From positions 124,001 through 188,000 of the forward strand of contig DASREE010000014.1 of assembly GCA_035652235.1 (NCBI GenBank): 64,000 nt of DNA, written 5' to 3'. The notes below the pieces were generated by a model. It searched no databases. It saw only the letters and a list, made by a program, of their open reading frames with translations, and had not been told where the DNA came from. How positions within the stretch are numbered: the first letter of the stretch is position 1; each line of letters begins with the position of its first letter. Below are positions 23,024-31,964 of the stretch, piece after piece. Position numbers and translations under genes: made by a program. Source of the stretch: PALSA-612 sp035652235. GTDB taxonomy: Bacteria > Actinomycetota > Thermoleophilia > Gaiellales > Gaiellaceae.

Positions 23024-23998
23024 CTACGGCATCGGCTCGAACAGCGCCGCCGAGGCGAGCGTGCGGAAGGCGGCCAGCGCTCGCGCCGACGAGCGCACCG
23101 ACCACTCCGGCGGATGCTCGAACCAGACGACCGCCTTGATCCGGGGGAAGAGGGCGCGCAGGGCGGGGACGACGCCGCGGATCCAGCGCGACTCGTCTCC
23201 GCCCCTCGTCGTGCTCGCCGTCTCGGCGACCATGATCGGCTTCCTGGCGGCGTACGCGGCGTAGACCGGGCGGACGATCTGCGAGAACGGCGACCAGTGC
23301 GACCACGGACGCGTGTTGCCGAAGTTGTAGGCGCTGAGGCCGACCCAGTCGACGTAGGCGTCGCCGGGGTAGTAGGCGCCGATGCGGTTCCAGCGGACGT
23401 TGGGGATGCTCTCCGCGTTCGGCGCCCACACCCAGGACACGTTCGTCGCCCCCTCGCGCTCGAAGATGTCGTGGATCCGTCGCCAGGCGCGGACGTACTT
23501 GGCGGGGCCGTCGCGGCGGCCGGGCGAGTTGTTGGCGATCCCCGACCACTCGGTCCAGTAGCCGTTCATCTCCCAGCCCCAGCGGATGAACAGCGGCGCG
23601 CCGTAGTCGCGCACGGCGTCGGCGCGGGCGGCGATGAGGGCGTCCTGCGAGCCGGAGGTGATCTCGTCGAGCGGCGGCGCCTTCCAGGTGATCATCGAGA
23701 TGCGGCCAGCCTGCCGGTCGAGCTCCTGGACGGACGTCGGAAAGCCCTCCGCCCAGCCGTAGAACTGGTTGTCGATCGCCAGGCGGCGGCCGATCGCCGC
23801 CTCGAAGCCCGCGAAGCGCCGCGCCGTCTGCGTCCAGCGAGACGACTGCACGTAGGCGCCGAGGTAGGCGCCGCGAGCGGGAACGGCCACCGCCGAGCGC
23901 CCCCCGGCCGACCTCGGGCCGGCCGCCGCGACACCGACGGCGGCGAGCAGGAACGCCCCGGCGGCGGCGAGGGCTGACAACCGTGCGAGTCGGGTCAT
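23024..23998 (-). CDS. Secreted GH26-family glycoside hydrolase
   Basis: 324 aa with signal peptide (LSALAAAGAFLLAAVGVAAAG). Clan-A (beta/alpha)8 fold of family GH26: acid/base E143 in IRWGWEMNG, nucleophile E259 in PIMVAETAST, plus YVRAWRRIHDIF and YPGDAYVDWVGLSAYN which are strongly family-like. GH26 enzymes cleave beta-1,4-mannan or beta-1,3-glucan/xylan. Here it likely trims or releases the polymer made by this island. First of three paralogues; divergent from the second with 33 nt between start codons. Confidence 0.88.
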   Translation of the reverse strand: MTRLARLSALAAAGAFLLAAVGVAAAGPRSAGGRSAVAVPARGAYLGAYVQSSRWTQTARRFAGFEAAIGRRLAIDNQFYGWAEGFPTSVQELDRQAGRISMITWKAPPLDEITSGSQDALIAARADAVRDYGAPLFIRWGWEMNGYWTEWSGIANNSPGRRDGPAKYVRAWRRIHDIFEREGATNVSWVWAPNAESIPNVRWNRIGAYYPGDAYVDWVGLSAYNFGNTRPWSHWSPFSQIVRPVYAAYAARKPIMVAETASTTRGGDESRWIRGVVPALRALFPRIKAVVWFEHPPEWSVRSSARALAAFRTLASAALFEPMP

Positions 23999-24004
23999 CG
24001 CGCG

Positions 24005-24014
24005 AGGCTAGGAT
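24005..24014. promoter_or_regulatory. Overlapping divergent -10 elements between two GH26 genes
   Basis: Minus-strand TAGCCT (24010 to 24005) stands 6 nt before ATG 23998. Plus-strand TAGGAT (24009-24014) stands 17 nt before ATG 24032. The shared CTA suggests one compact bidirectional promoter for the hydrolase pair. Confidence 0.4.
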
Positions 24015-24031
24015 GCTAGACCACTGCTCGA

Positions 24032-25216
24032 ATGAGGCGAGACCGTGAGCCGCACCGGGCGCAGCGAACGCGGCGGGGATCGTCTGCACGCTGGCTCGCC
24101 GTCGCGGTGGGGATCGTCGGGGTCGGCATCGCGGTCGCCGCGGGCGTGTACTTCGGCGGATCGAACTCCGGCGGCGTGCGGAGCGCGACCCCCCGCGGCA
24201 CGAACCCAGTTCGCCGCGTCCCGGGCGGCTCCTCCCGCGCGCTCGCAGGCAAGGTGAGGATGCCGAGCGGGAAGCGGGTCCTGTGGGGGCTGTACGTACC
24301 CGGAGCTCCGTACGACCGGTCGAAGCTGGTCGCCGTCGAGCGCGCGGTGGGACGCAGGCCGGCGATCGTCATGTGGTACCAGGAGTGGGCGGGGAAGCGA
24401 CCCTTCCCGGCCGGCGACGCGGGGTGGCTCCTCTCACACGGCATCGTCCCGATGGTCACCTGGGAACCGTGGCGGCCGCCGAAAATCCTGCACCAGCTCG
24501 TCGTCAACCAGCGTCGCTTCCGCCTCGCCCGCATCGCCGCCGGCGCGTTCGACTCCTACATCCGCTCCTACGCCGAGCAGATCAAGGGGTACGGCGGGCC
24601 GGTGATGCTGCGCCCGTTCCACGAGATGGACGGCTTCTGGTACCCGTGGGGCGGGACGGTGAACGGCAACTCGCCGGCGGCCTTCGTCGCCGCCTGGCGG
24701 CACATCCACCACATCTTCGACCAGGTGGGGGCGACGAACGTCACCTGGGTGTGGAGCGTCAACCACGAGTCGGTCCCGGCGACGCGCGCCAACGACGCGA
24801 CGCGCTACTGGCCGGGGAGCCGCTACGTCGACTGGATCGGGATCAGCGGCTTCAACTGGGGCACGTCGAGCCCGCACAGCGCCTGGGACAGCTTCGACGA
24901 GCTGTACGAGAAGCGGATCTCCCTGCTGATGCAGTTCCGCAAGCCGATCGTGCTGACCGAGATCGGGGCCGCCGAGGTCGGCGGCGACAAGGCGGCGTGG
25001 ATCCGCCGGACGTTCGCGACCATCCTCCGGCGCTACCCGCGCGTCCGCGCCTTCGTCTGGTACGACGGGCGCGACTCGAAGCTGCAGGACTGGCGGATCA
25101 CCTCGTCGCCGGCGTCGCTCGCCGCCTTCCGCGCGACCGTCCGCCGAGTGGCCATCCTGTCCGCGCCCGCCGCCTGGGCGAGCTCGCAGCGCCGGGCACG
25201 GCCGGCGGCGGGGTAG
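24032..25216 (+). CDS. Membrane-anchored GH26-like glycoside hydrolase
   Basis: 394 aa. A basic amino end precedes a signal-anchor helix (residues 21-42, WLAVAVGIVGVGIAVAAGVY). Catalytic acid/base E198 in LRPFHEMDGFW and nucleophile E310 in PIVLTEIGA, with AFVAAWRHIHHIFDQVGATNVTWVW and YVDWIGISGFNWG shared with the other two paralogues. It differs from them in the substrate-side loops and in having no cleavable signal. Likely acts on the outer face of the membrane on the same glycan. Confidence 0.85.
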   Translation: MRRDREPHRAQRTRRGSSARWLAVAVGIVGVGIAVAAGVYFGGSNSGGVRSATPRGTNPVRRVPGGSSRALAGKVRMPSGKRVLWGLYVPGAPYDRSKLVAVERAVGRRPAIVMWYQEWAGKRPFPAGDAGWLLSHGIVPMVTWEPWRPPKILHQLVVNQRRFRLARIAAGAFDSYIRSYAEQIKGYGGPVMLRPFHEMDGFWYPWGGTVNGNSPAAFVAAWRHIHHIFDQVGATNVTWVWSVNHESVPATRANDATRYWPGSRYVDWIGISGFNWGTSSPHSAWDSFDELYEKRISLLMQFRKPIVLTEIGAAEVGGDKAAWIRRTFATILRRYPRVRAFVWYDGRDSKLQDWRITSSPASLAAFRATVRRVAILSAPAAWASSQRRARPAAG

Positions 25217-25292
25217 CGACACCGGCTCGCCCCACCCGGGCGGCCCGATCGGGGGATGCCCTCCGGCCGGCACACCTGCCGATGGACACCGT

Positions 25293-26297
25293 GTGCAACG
25301 CCACCGCCGCAGGCTCGTGTACGCAGGAGCGATCGCCCTCGTGAGCATCGTCGTACCGCTCGCGTCCGCGGGCATCGCGAGCGATCCGCGGGCAAACGGC
25401 CAGGCCCGTCCGCCCGGCCCGCTCGTGCCCAAGCAGGGAGCGCTGCTCGGCGCCTGGGCCGACGACGTCGGGCACTGGGTGGACGACCAGACGGCCGAGG
25501 CCGCCGTGACGAGGCTGGAGCAGCTGATCGGCCGCAAGCTCGCCGTCGACCAGCACTACTACGCCTGGACCGACTCCTTCCCGACCGCGCTCGAGCGCTG
25601 GGACGTCGCCAACGGGCGTATCCCGCTCATCAGCTGGGGTGGCCCGGCGCTCGACTCGATCCTGCGCGGCGACGACGACGCGATGATCCGGGCGCGGGCC
25701 GACGCGGTTCGCGACTTCGGATCGCCGCTCTTCCTCCGCTGGGCGTGGGAGATGAACGGGAACTGGTCGCCGTACGACGGCACGCACGCGAGCGATCCGG
25801 GCTCCACCGACGGGCCGTCGCGGTACGTCCGCGCCTGGCGTCACATCCACGACATCTTCGTCCAGGAGGGCGCGAGGAACGCGGTCTGGGTGTGGTGCCC
25901 GAACGCCTCCGACGTCCCCGCCCAGCCCTGGAACCACTGGACGAACTACTACCCGGGCGACGCGTACGTCGACTGGGTCGGGCTCGACGCCTACAACTGG
26001 GGCACCACCCAGTCGTGGTCGTCGTGGACGAGCCTCGCCTCGATGATGGCCGGCGTGTACGCGTCGTACGCGGCGCGGAAGCCGATCATGGTCGCCGAGA
26101 CCGCCTCCACCGAGCAGGGCGGCAGCAAGGCGACCTGGCTGCAGGACGTGCGGTCGGCGATCAAGTCCACGTTCCGGTCGGTGGCCGCGCTCGTCTACTT
26201 CGACCAGCGCAAGGAGGCAGACTGGCAGGTCGACTCGTCCGCCTCCTCGCTCGCCTCCTTCAAGGCGCTGGCGAACGACGCCTACTTCCGGCCGTAG
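25293..26297 (+). CDS. Secreted GH26-family glycoside hydrolase
   Basis: 334 aa from GTG 25293; signal peptide LVYAGAIALVSIVVPLASAG. Acid/base E153 in LRWAWEMNGNW, nucleophile E269 in PIMVAETAST. Much closer to the 23024-23998 paralogue (shared RADAVRD, YVRAWR-IHDIF, YYPGDAYVDWVGL, AAYAARKPIMVAETAST) than to the anchored middle one, so these two look like duplicates. The 3' end overlaps the convergent giant synthase gene by 38 nt. Confidence 0.88.
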   Translation: MQRHRRRLVYAGAIALVSIVVPLASAGIASDPRANGQARPPGPLVPKQGALLGAWADDVGHWVDDQTAEAAVTRLEQLIGRKLAVDQHYYAWTDSFPTALERWDVANGRIPLISWGGPALDSILRGDDDAMIRARADAVRDFGSPLFLRWAWEMNGNWSPYDGTHASDPGSTDGPSRYVRAWRHIHDIFVQEGARNAVWVWCPNASDVPAQPWNHWTNYYPGDAYVDWVGLDAYNWGTTQSWSSWTSLASMMAGVYASYAARKPIMVAETASTEQGGSKATWLQDVRSAIKSTFRSVAALVYFDQRKEADWQVDSSASSLASFKALANDAYFRP

Positions 26298-29200
26298 CCG
26301 GAACTTCGGCCTCGCCGGCCGCCGGAACGGCGTACCGTCGCAGCTCCATCTCGCCGCCCAGCCGGTAGTCGGCGGTCAGCCGGTAGCGGCGGTCGAGCGC
26401 TGCGCGGATCTTCCCACCCGGGTCGAAGACGTTCTCGAAGGCGATCGCGACCCACAGCGCCGAGCCGGCGTGCCGTGCCGCGATCCGCGGGATGTCCGAG
26501 CGGACGGTGCGCGCGGGGCCGTGGCCGGCGCTGAGCAGGCCGTAGACGGGCAGCTGCTCGTGGAAGTAGTAGTCGAGGGGGGTCGTGTAGAACCAGGGCA
26601 TCACGATCACGGCGTCGCCCGGACGCATGTGCCGGACGATGAGCGACGAGGCGCCGCGCCAGTCCTCGCGCGCCTGGTTCGACGCGTCGAAGTTGTCCAC
26701 GAACGTCGCCGCCGAGAAGGTGGCGACGACGAAGGCGACGGCGAGCAGCGTGCGCCGGCCGGCGAGGCGCGAGGTGCCGAGCGCGAGCAGCAGGAACAGC
26801 GCAGGCGAGGCCACGATCACGTAGCGCTGCAGCCACAGGTTCTGCTTCCAGACGTTGAGGCCGAAGACGGTGCCCAGGGTGAGCACGAGCCAGGAGACGA
26901 GGAAGACGACGCGCGGCGAGCGCAGCGCCCGGCCGGCGTCGCGGCTCAGCCCGACGAACGCCGCCGCGAGCGGCCAGCTGCCGGCGAGCACGCGAGCGAC
27001 GATGCCGAGCACGCCGGCGCCGCCCGCGAGCGACTGCCCGTAGCCGATGATGTAGACGAGCAGGAACAGGAAGATCGAGTAGGTCGTCCCGACGAGCGAG
27101 TAGCTCTGGTGCGGGGCGACGAGCCCCGTCTCCAGCGTCCCGATCCTGCCGAGCCCGCCGCGCTCGACGGCGAGGAAGACCAGCCACGGCACGAAGGTGG
27201 CGGCCGCACCGGCGGCCGCGAGCGCCCACACGGCGAGCGTCCGCCTCGGCGCGCGGCGGGTGAGAAGGTACGCCAGGTGCACGGGCACCATCAGCGCCGC
27301 GAAGTAGTGGCTGTACAGGCTCGTCCCGAGCAGGAGCGAGTAGACGAGCCAGCGCCGCGTGCCGCCCTGCTCGCTTGCCTTGAGGAGCGCCCACAGCGCG
27401 ACCAGCGACATGAACAGGAAGAGCGGGTACATGCGCGCCTCGTCGCTGTGCCAGATCCAGAACGGGGACGCCGCTCCGAGCGCCGCCGCGAGCACGCCCG
27501 CCTGGGGGCCGACGATTCGCCGCCCGACGAGGTAGAGCATGGGCACGCACGCGGTCCCGAGCAGGACGGAGGGGAGCCGCAGCGCAAGCGTGCCCGAGCC
27601 CGTCAGCCACACCCAGGCGTGCAGGAGGGTGTAGTAGAGCGGCGGGTGGATGTCCCAGCTGGCGAGGTTGTGGAGCATCGTCGCGAGCGGGAGACGGGCC
27701 TCCATCAGGCTCAGCGACTCGTCGAGCCGGATGCTCTGCACCTGGATCAGGCCCATGCGGAGCATGAACGCGACCACCGTCAGGCCCGTCACGTAGGCGG
27801 CGACCGGCTGCTCCGCGACCGCGTCGACGAGCTGCCGCAGCCGAAAGACGGGCAGGGAGCGCTCCGGCAGCTGCAGCAGGGGGCGCTGCGCGGGGGCGGT
27901 CGCGGGCGCCGGCTGCAGGCTGGGGAGCGCGGCGGCGACGCGCGACACGCCCTTCAGCTCCCGCGCGGCTGCTCCCACGATCCCCGACAGCAGGAGCAGG
28001 TTGACGCCGGCCCAGGAGACGTTCGTGAACGTCGCCGGATCGAGCGGCCGCAGCACGAGCCCGACGGGAACCGCGAGCGCGCTGGCCGCGAACGCGGCGA
28101 GCGACACCGCCGACAAAGGCGGGAATCCGCGGGAGCCGGCGCGACCGGTCACCCGGAAGCGAGCCGGGACGTGGACGAGGGCGGCGAGCGAGGCGACGGC
28201 GTAGACCGGGAACGCGCCGAACGTGTAGCGGAGGTGCTCGAGGCGCAGGCGCCCGCCCAGGCCAACGCGCACGGTGACGAGCCCGAGGACGAGGTAGGGG
28301 ATGTAGAAGAAGACGAACTTGCCGCTGCTCGCCGAGAAGGCGCTCCAGCCTGCGGTGAGGTAGAGGATGGGCAGGACGACGTACACGGGCGTGAACACGC
28401 CGCACAGGTAGAAGGTCGTGGCCAGCAGGTACTGCACGCGCTGGGCGGGGGACAGCCCGCGGCGGAACGGCTCCAGGGTCGCGAGCGCGCCCACCGATCC
28501 CCGCGCCCAGCGGAACTGCTGCCGGAAGTAGCTGCGCAGGTCGCCGGGGCCGAGCCCCTCGGCGAGGACGTACGGGTAGTAGACCGACCGCCAGCCGCGG
28601 CGGTGGATGCGGATCGAGGTGACGAAGTCCTCGACCACGCTCTTCTCGTCGAAGCCGCCCACGTCCTCGAGTGCCCTCCGGCGGAAGACGACGTTCGTGC
28701 CGCAGCAGAAGGCAGAGTTGAGGCCGTTCTTGCCGCGGCAGATCGGCCCGTAGAAGAGCGCCTGCTGCTGGTAGGCGCCGCGGGCGACGCGCTCGTGCCG
28801 CGCGTTGACGTAGAACTGGGGCGTCTGCACGAAGGCGACCCGCTCGTCCTCGAAGTAGCCGGCCAGCCGCTCGAGGAAGTCGGGATGGGGCACGTGGTCG
28901 GCGTCGAAGGTGCAGACGAGCTCGCCCGACGTGCGGGCGAGCGCGTGGTTCAGGTTCCCGGCCTTCGCGCCCGCGCGGCTCGTCCGGCAGAGGTAGCTCG
29001 CCCCGCAGCGCTCGGCGAGGTCGGCGACCTCCGGCCGCGCAGCGTCGTCGAGGACGTACGTCTCGTGCTCCCCGCGGAGCGCGACGGCCGCCCGGACGGT
29101 GCGCTCGAGGACGTCGAGGGGCTCCCCGCACGTCGTCACGAACACGTCGATCGAGCGGGACGTGCGCACCGCCGGCGGCGGGTCGAGGCGCGTGAACCAC

Positions 29201-30075
29201 ACCGTCCACCACAGCCCGACGACGTGGAACATGCTGAAGGCCTCCGCCGCGGCGAGCGCCGCGAACAGCGCGGGCACGCCGACGTGCCCCGGCCTCACCC
29301 ACCAGGAGACGTAGAAGCCCGCGGCGGCGAGGTTGGCGAGCAGCAGCAGGCGGACCCGCCTGGTCGAGAAGACGGCGAGCTCCCGGGGAAGCGCGCCGCG
29401 CCCGGAAGCCGCGCTCGCCGGCGGCGTCTCGACCGGCTGGGGGAGGAGCCCGGGGTGCGCGACGAGCTCGCCGCCGGAGAGCAGGAAGCGCTCGAGCGGG
29501 TGCCGCTCGGGAGGGAAGCTCCGCTGGGCGTCCAGGACGGCGCGCCTGACGACGGCGACGCGCCGTGCGTGCCCGTCGCCGCTCGCGTTCGGGCGATCCG
29601 GCGCCTGCTCCTGCGGCGCGGGCGAGACGATCGCGGACAGGCGCTCGTCGCGCATGATCCGCCGCGCCCGCACGAGGAGCTCGGGCGGCACCTCGCTCTC
29701 CTCCGGCAGGTAGACGACGAGCTCCGCCTGCGCGTGCGCGCTGACGGCGGCGGCTGCGGCGACCGCGTCCGTGTCGGGCAGGCTGTGCACCGTCGCCTGC
29801 GTCGACGGCAGGTGGCGCCGGAGGAGCGTCGCCGTCGCCCGCTGCCCGTCGGCGCCGTACAGGCCGACGAGCAGCTCGGCCTGCTCGATACCGACGACCT
29901 GCGCGAGGCTGCGGACGAGCCGCTCGAGCGTCTCCGACGGCCCTTCGCTGACGACGATGACGCTGACAGCGGGCTGGGCGCCCGTCCGGGGCGACCCGCC
30001 GTTTGCCCGGCGCTGCCCGGGACCGCCGCCCGAGGTGGGCGCGGAGGGAGCTCCGACCGGCCCGCTCGAGCTCAT
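26260..30075 (-). CDS. GT2 (cellulose-synthase-like) / GT-C (GT39-like) fusion glycosyltransferase
   Basis: 1271 aa from ATG 30075. Residues 35-215: a degenerate GT-A-like domain without a clear DxD. Residues 240-650: processive-type GT2 with membrane helices on both sides, D343/D344 (VLDDAA), D391-A-D393 (CTFDADHVPH), E482-D483 (SVVEDFVTS) and QQFRW 519-523, i.e. all D,D,D,QxxRW residues. Residues 655-700: extra helices. Residues 755-1240: a multi-membrane GT-C domain of the ArnT/PMT type with D785-E786 in SIRLDES and HPPLYY (810-815). It could polymerise a chain and then transfer a lipid-linked sugar to it at the outer face. No PilZ domain is visible. Confidence 0.88.
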   Translation of the reverse strand: MSSSGPVGAPSAPTSGGGPGQRRANGGSPRTGAQPAVSVIVVSEGPSETLERLVRSLAQVVGIEQAELLVGLYGADGQRATATLLRRHLPSTQATVHSLPDTDAVAAAAAVSAHAQAELVVYLPEESEVPPELLVRARRIMRDERLSAIVSPAPQEQAPDRPNASGDGHARRVAVVRRAVLDAQRSFPPERHPLERFLLSGGELVAHPGLLPQPVETPPASAASGRGALPRELAVFSTRRVRLLLLANLAAAGFYVSWWVRPGHVGVPALFAALAAAEAFSMFHVVGLWWTVWFTRLDPPPAVRTSRSIDVFVTTCGEPLDVLERTVRAAVALRGEHETYVLDDAARPEVADLAERCGASYLCRTSRAGAKAGNLNHALARTSGELVCTFDADHVPHPDFLERLAGYFEDERVAFVQTPQFYVNARHERVARGAYQQQALFYGPICRGKNGLNSAFCCGTNVVFRRRALEDVGGFDEKSVVEDFVTSIRIHRRGWRSVYYPYVLAEGLGPGDLRSYFRQQFRWARGSVGALATLEPFRRGLSPAQRVQYLLATTFYLCGVFTPVYVVLPILYLTAGWSAFSASSGKFVFFYIPYLVLGLVTVRVGLGGRLRLEHLRYTFGAFPVYAVASLAALVHVPARFRVTGRAGSRGFPPLSAVSLAAFAASALAVPVGLVLRPLDPATFTNVSWAGVNLLLLSGIVGAAARELKGVSRVAAALPSLQPAPATAPAQRPLLQLPERSLPVFRLRQLVDAVAEQPVAAYVTGLTVVAFMLRMGLIQVQSIRLDESLSLMEARLPLATMLHNLASWDIHPPLYYTLLHAWVWLTGSGTLALRLPSVLLGTACVPMLYLVGRRIVGPQAGVLAAALGAASPFWIWHSDEARMYPLFLFMSLVALWALLKASEQGGTRRWLVYSLLLGTSLYSHYFAALMVPVHLAYLLTRRAPRRTLAVWALAAAGAAATFVPWLVFLAVERGGLGRIGTLETGLVAPHQSYSLVGTTYSIFLFLLVYIIGYGQSLAGGAGVLGIVARVLAGSWPLAAAFVGLSRDAGRALRSPRVVFLVSWLVLTLGTVFGLNVWKQNLWLQRYVIVASPALFLLLALGTSRLAGRRTLLAVAFVVATFSAATFVDNFDASNQAREDWRGASSLIVRHMRPGDAVIVMPWFYTTPLDYYFHEQLPVYGLLSAGHGPARTVRSDIPRIAARHAGSALWVAIAFENVFDPGGKIRAALDRRYRLTADYRLGGEMELRRYAVPAAGEAEVPATAGSRRRSPAP

Positions 30076-30278
30076 ACGCCTGGCACGTGGACGGTCCGCG
30101 CCGTCCGCGCCTCCGTGTTTTGCCCCTCGTTTCGTTCCGTCCGCGATCCTGCGCCGACGCGCCGCATTCAACCTCCCTCGCTTCCCCCTGCCGGCTCGCA
30201 CACCGTAAGCGAAGACCCGGCTGGTGTAAACGGCGCCCGGGGAAAACGGGTGCGGTGAGATGCGCGGAGAGGGCGGGT
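30076..30278 (-). other. Noncoding leader of the fusion synthase gene
   Basis: 203 nt with no convincing ORF and clearly lower GC than its surroundings (runs such as TTTTGCCCCTCGTTTCG and GGGGAAAACGGG). On the minus strand it carries GGTTGAATGCGGCG (30173 to 30160), nearly identical to a sequence before the zinc-ribbon gene, possibly a shared -35-type element. No known riboswitch fold recognised. Confidence 0.4.
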
Positions 30279-30503
30279 CTACGCGGCGGCGACGCGCGGG
30301 CGCGAGCGCTCGCGCCAGCTGACCGATCGGCACATCGGGCAGGGCGGGGTGGCGCGGCGCAGCACCGCCCCGTACCCGCACTCGGTGCAGACGACGTACC
30401 GCTGCGCAGACGGGGGAGCCGCCGGTCCGTCCCGCCACACGCCCCCGAGCTCGGCGGTCAGGTCGTCGCGATCTTCGTCCGCGTCGCGCAGCACGGTCGT
30501 CAT
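30279..30503 (-). CDS. Small zinc-ribbon protein
   Basis: 74 aa from ATG 30503, chosen for the GGAGGGAGA ribosome site 4-5 nt upstream; an in-frame ATG at 30584 lacks one. An acidic amino half (DADEDRDDL) precedes a CxxC-x12-CxxC zinc ribbon: C39/C42 and C55/C58 (CTECGYG, CPMCRS). The carboxy tail is basic. Similar small ribbons are common and mostly uncharacterised; binding to nucleic acid or a partner protein is possible. Confidence 0.72.
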   Translation of the reverse strand: MTTVLRDADEDRDDLTAELGGVWRDGPAAPPSAQRYVVCTECGYGAVLRRATPPCPMCRSVSWRERSRPRVAAA

Positions 30504-30632
30504 CGAGTCTCCCTCCACCTCGTCCCGGTCGAACGACTGCCTCGAGGCGAGAGATAGGCCGCGCGCCGCCGCGTTCAACCGCAACCGCGCGACGTCTGCC
30601 GGCGCTCGTCCTGCCCGCCGGCGCGACTTGGG
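30504..30632 (-). other. Upstream region of the zinc-ribbon gene
   Basis: On the minus strand GGTTGAACGCGGCG (30580 to 30567) is followed after about 16 nt by TATCTC, a plausible -35/-10 pair (TTGAAC / TATCTC), then the ribosome site. The same 14-nt block with one change precedes the fusion synthase gene. Confidence 0.4.
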
Positions 30633-31073
30633 TCAGGCGGCGCGGGAGGCGCTGACGGCGATCCGCGTCTCGACTGCGAGGTCGAGCGAGACGGAGACGA
30701 GGCACGTCTCCTCCGCCGTGCACGCGATCCGCCGTGCGTCCTCCTCGCGCCCGGGCTCCGTCTCGAGCTCCAGCTCGAGCTCGACGCGGGTGAAGCCGAA
30801 GCGGCCGTCGGAGCGCCGGCCGACGGTGCCGGCCCCCCGCACGGAGAGCCGCTGCAGCGGGAGCCGCTCGCGCTCCGCCAGGCCGGTCACGGTCACGGCG
30901 AGGCAGGAGGCCGCGGCCGCGACGAACAGGTCCTCCGGGCTCCACAGCGTGGGATCGGTGCCGCGGAACTCGGGAGGCGGGGCGAGCTCGATCGGCTGCT
31001 TGCGCCCGACTCGCGCCGCTACGCGGCGCCCGCCGACCCAGTCGACCGCCACGGGGAAGCGGTACTCCTTCAC
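30633..31073 (-). CDS. OsmC/Ohr-family protein
   Basis: 146 aa from GTG 31073. OsmC-fold peroxidase family: first reactive cysteine C57 in AAAASCLAVTV, second C124 in AEETCLVSVSL, with PEDLFVAAAASC as the family landmark. These enzymes reduce organic hydroperoxides using a Cys pair. Start is uncertain: GTG at 31079 is equally possible. Divergent from the diheme cytochrome c gene. The frame of this gene is also open into the frameshifted hydrolase far upstream, which is coincidental. Confidence 0.85.
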   Translation of the reverse strand: MKEYRFPVAVDWVGGRRVAARVGRKQPIELAPPPEFRGTDPTLWSPEDLFVAAAASCLAVTVTGLAERERLPLQRLSVRGAGTVGRRSDGRFGFTRVELELELETEPGREEDARRIACTAEETCLVSVSLDLAVETRIAVSASRAA

Positions 31074-31190
31074 GCGCACGACCACAAGCCTCGCCCGGCG
31101 GCGCCCGCCCGCGCATCGGTGCTGCCCCCTGATGCGAAAGCCGTAGTTCTCCACAGTGCCCGCCTCGCACGCGTGTGCGAGCATCCGCCG

Positions 31191-31964
31191 GTGCGGCGTC
31201 CCTGGGATCCCGAGTCGGCGAGCGCCGTGTTCGTGCTCGCGGCGCTCGTCTTCGTCGGCGGCGCCTTCGCGGGCGGCGTCTTCCTCGGGCGGGCGACGAA
31301 GGGCGCCCGCACCATCGTGACGGCGGCGACCGCGACGCAGCCAGCCGCCAGCAGGGTGAGCCCGGACGTCGCCCAGGGGGCGCACGACTTCGTCAACTTC
31401 GCCTGCGCCCAGTGCCACGGGCCGAACGGCCGGGGCGGCGTCTCCCCCGACGTGCCGGCGCTGTCCGCTGCCAGCAAGCTGACGGCCGCCGAGCTGCGCG
31501 TGATCATCGACCACGGGCTCGGCGAGTCGGCCAACCCGAAGAAGCCGTACATGCCCGTCTGGGGCGGCATCATCTCCGACCACCAGATCAACGACCTGAT
31601 CGCCTACATCCGGGCCGGCCTGCCCACCGTGCCGGCGGCCACGCCCGTCCAGGTACCGACCGACCAGGGCCTGCAGGTGGAAGGGCAGGCGCTCTACCAG
31701 CGCTACGGCTGCGTCAACTGCCACGGGCCGAACGGCCTCGGCGGCGTCCCCAACCCGCTCTCCCCCGACAAGACGATCCCCCCGCTCTCCGGCGCCGCCT
31801 TCTTCAAGGAGTTCGACACCGACCAGAAGATCATGGACGTGATTCGCTCGGGCAGCGTCATCGGCCGTCCGCCGATCGTGAGCATGCCGCACTGGGGCGG
31901 CATCCTCTCCGACCAGCAGCTGCGGGCGCTCGTCGCCTACATCAAGACGCTGAAGCGCGGCTGA
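31191..31964 (+). CDS. Membrane-anchored diheme cytochrome c
   Basis: 257 aa from GTG 31191 (GTG 31173 is an alternative). An amino-terminal helix (AVFVLAALVFVGGAFAGGVF) anchors it; two class-I cytochrome c domains follow with heme sites C72-AQ-C75-H76 and C174-VN-C177-H178. Probable axial methionines are in YMPVWGG and SMPHWGG, which are duplicated in matching places, so the two domains are internal repeats. Likely carries electrons to the oxidase encoded at 57-61 kb, whose CtaC lacks a fused cytochrome domain. Function inferred. Confidence 0.9.
   Translation: MRRPWDPESASAVFVLAALVFVGGAFAGGVFLGRATKGARTIVTAATATQPAASRVSPDVAQGAHDFVNFACAQCHGPNGRGGVSPDVPALSAASKLTAAELRVIIDHGLGESANPKKPYMPVWGGIISDHQINDLIAYIRAGLPTVPAATPVQVPTDQGLQVEGQALYQRYGCVNCHGPNGLGGVPNPLSPDKTIPPLSGAAFFKEFDTDQKIMDVIRSGSVIGRPPIVSMPHWGGILSDQQLRALVAYIKTLKRG

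Noticed and set aside
20862..24089. 1075-codon open frame on the minus strand
   Set aside because: Runs antisense through the IPT propeller and only shares a region with the GH26 gene, whose true product is in a different frame.
26470..30258. 1262-codon open frame opposite the fusion synthase
   Set aside because: Charged, repetitive composition with no recognisable motif; mirrors the codon bias of the real minus-strand gene.
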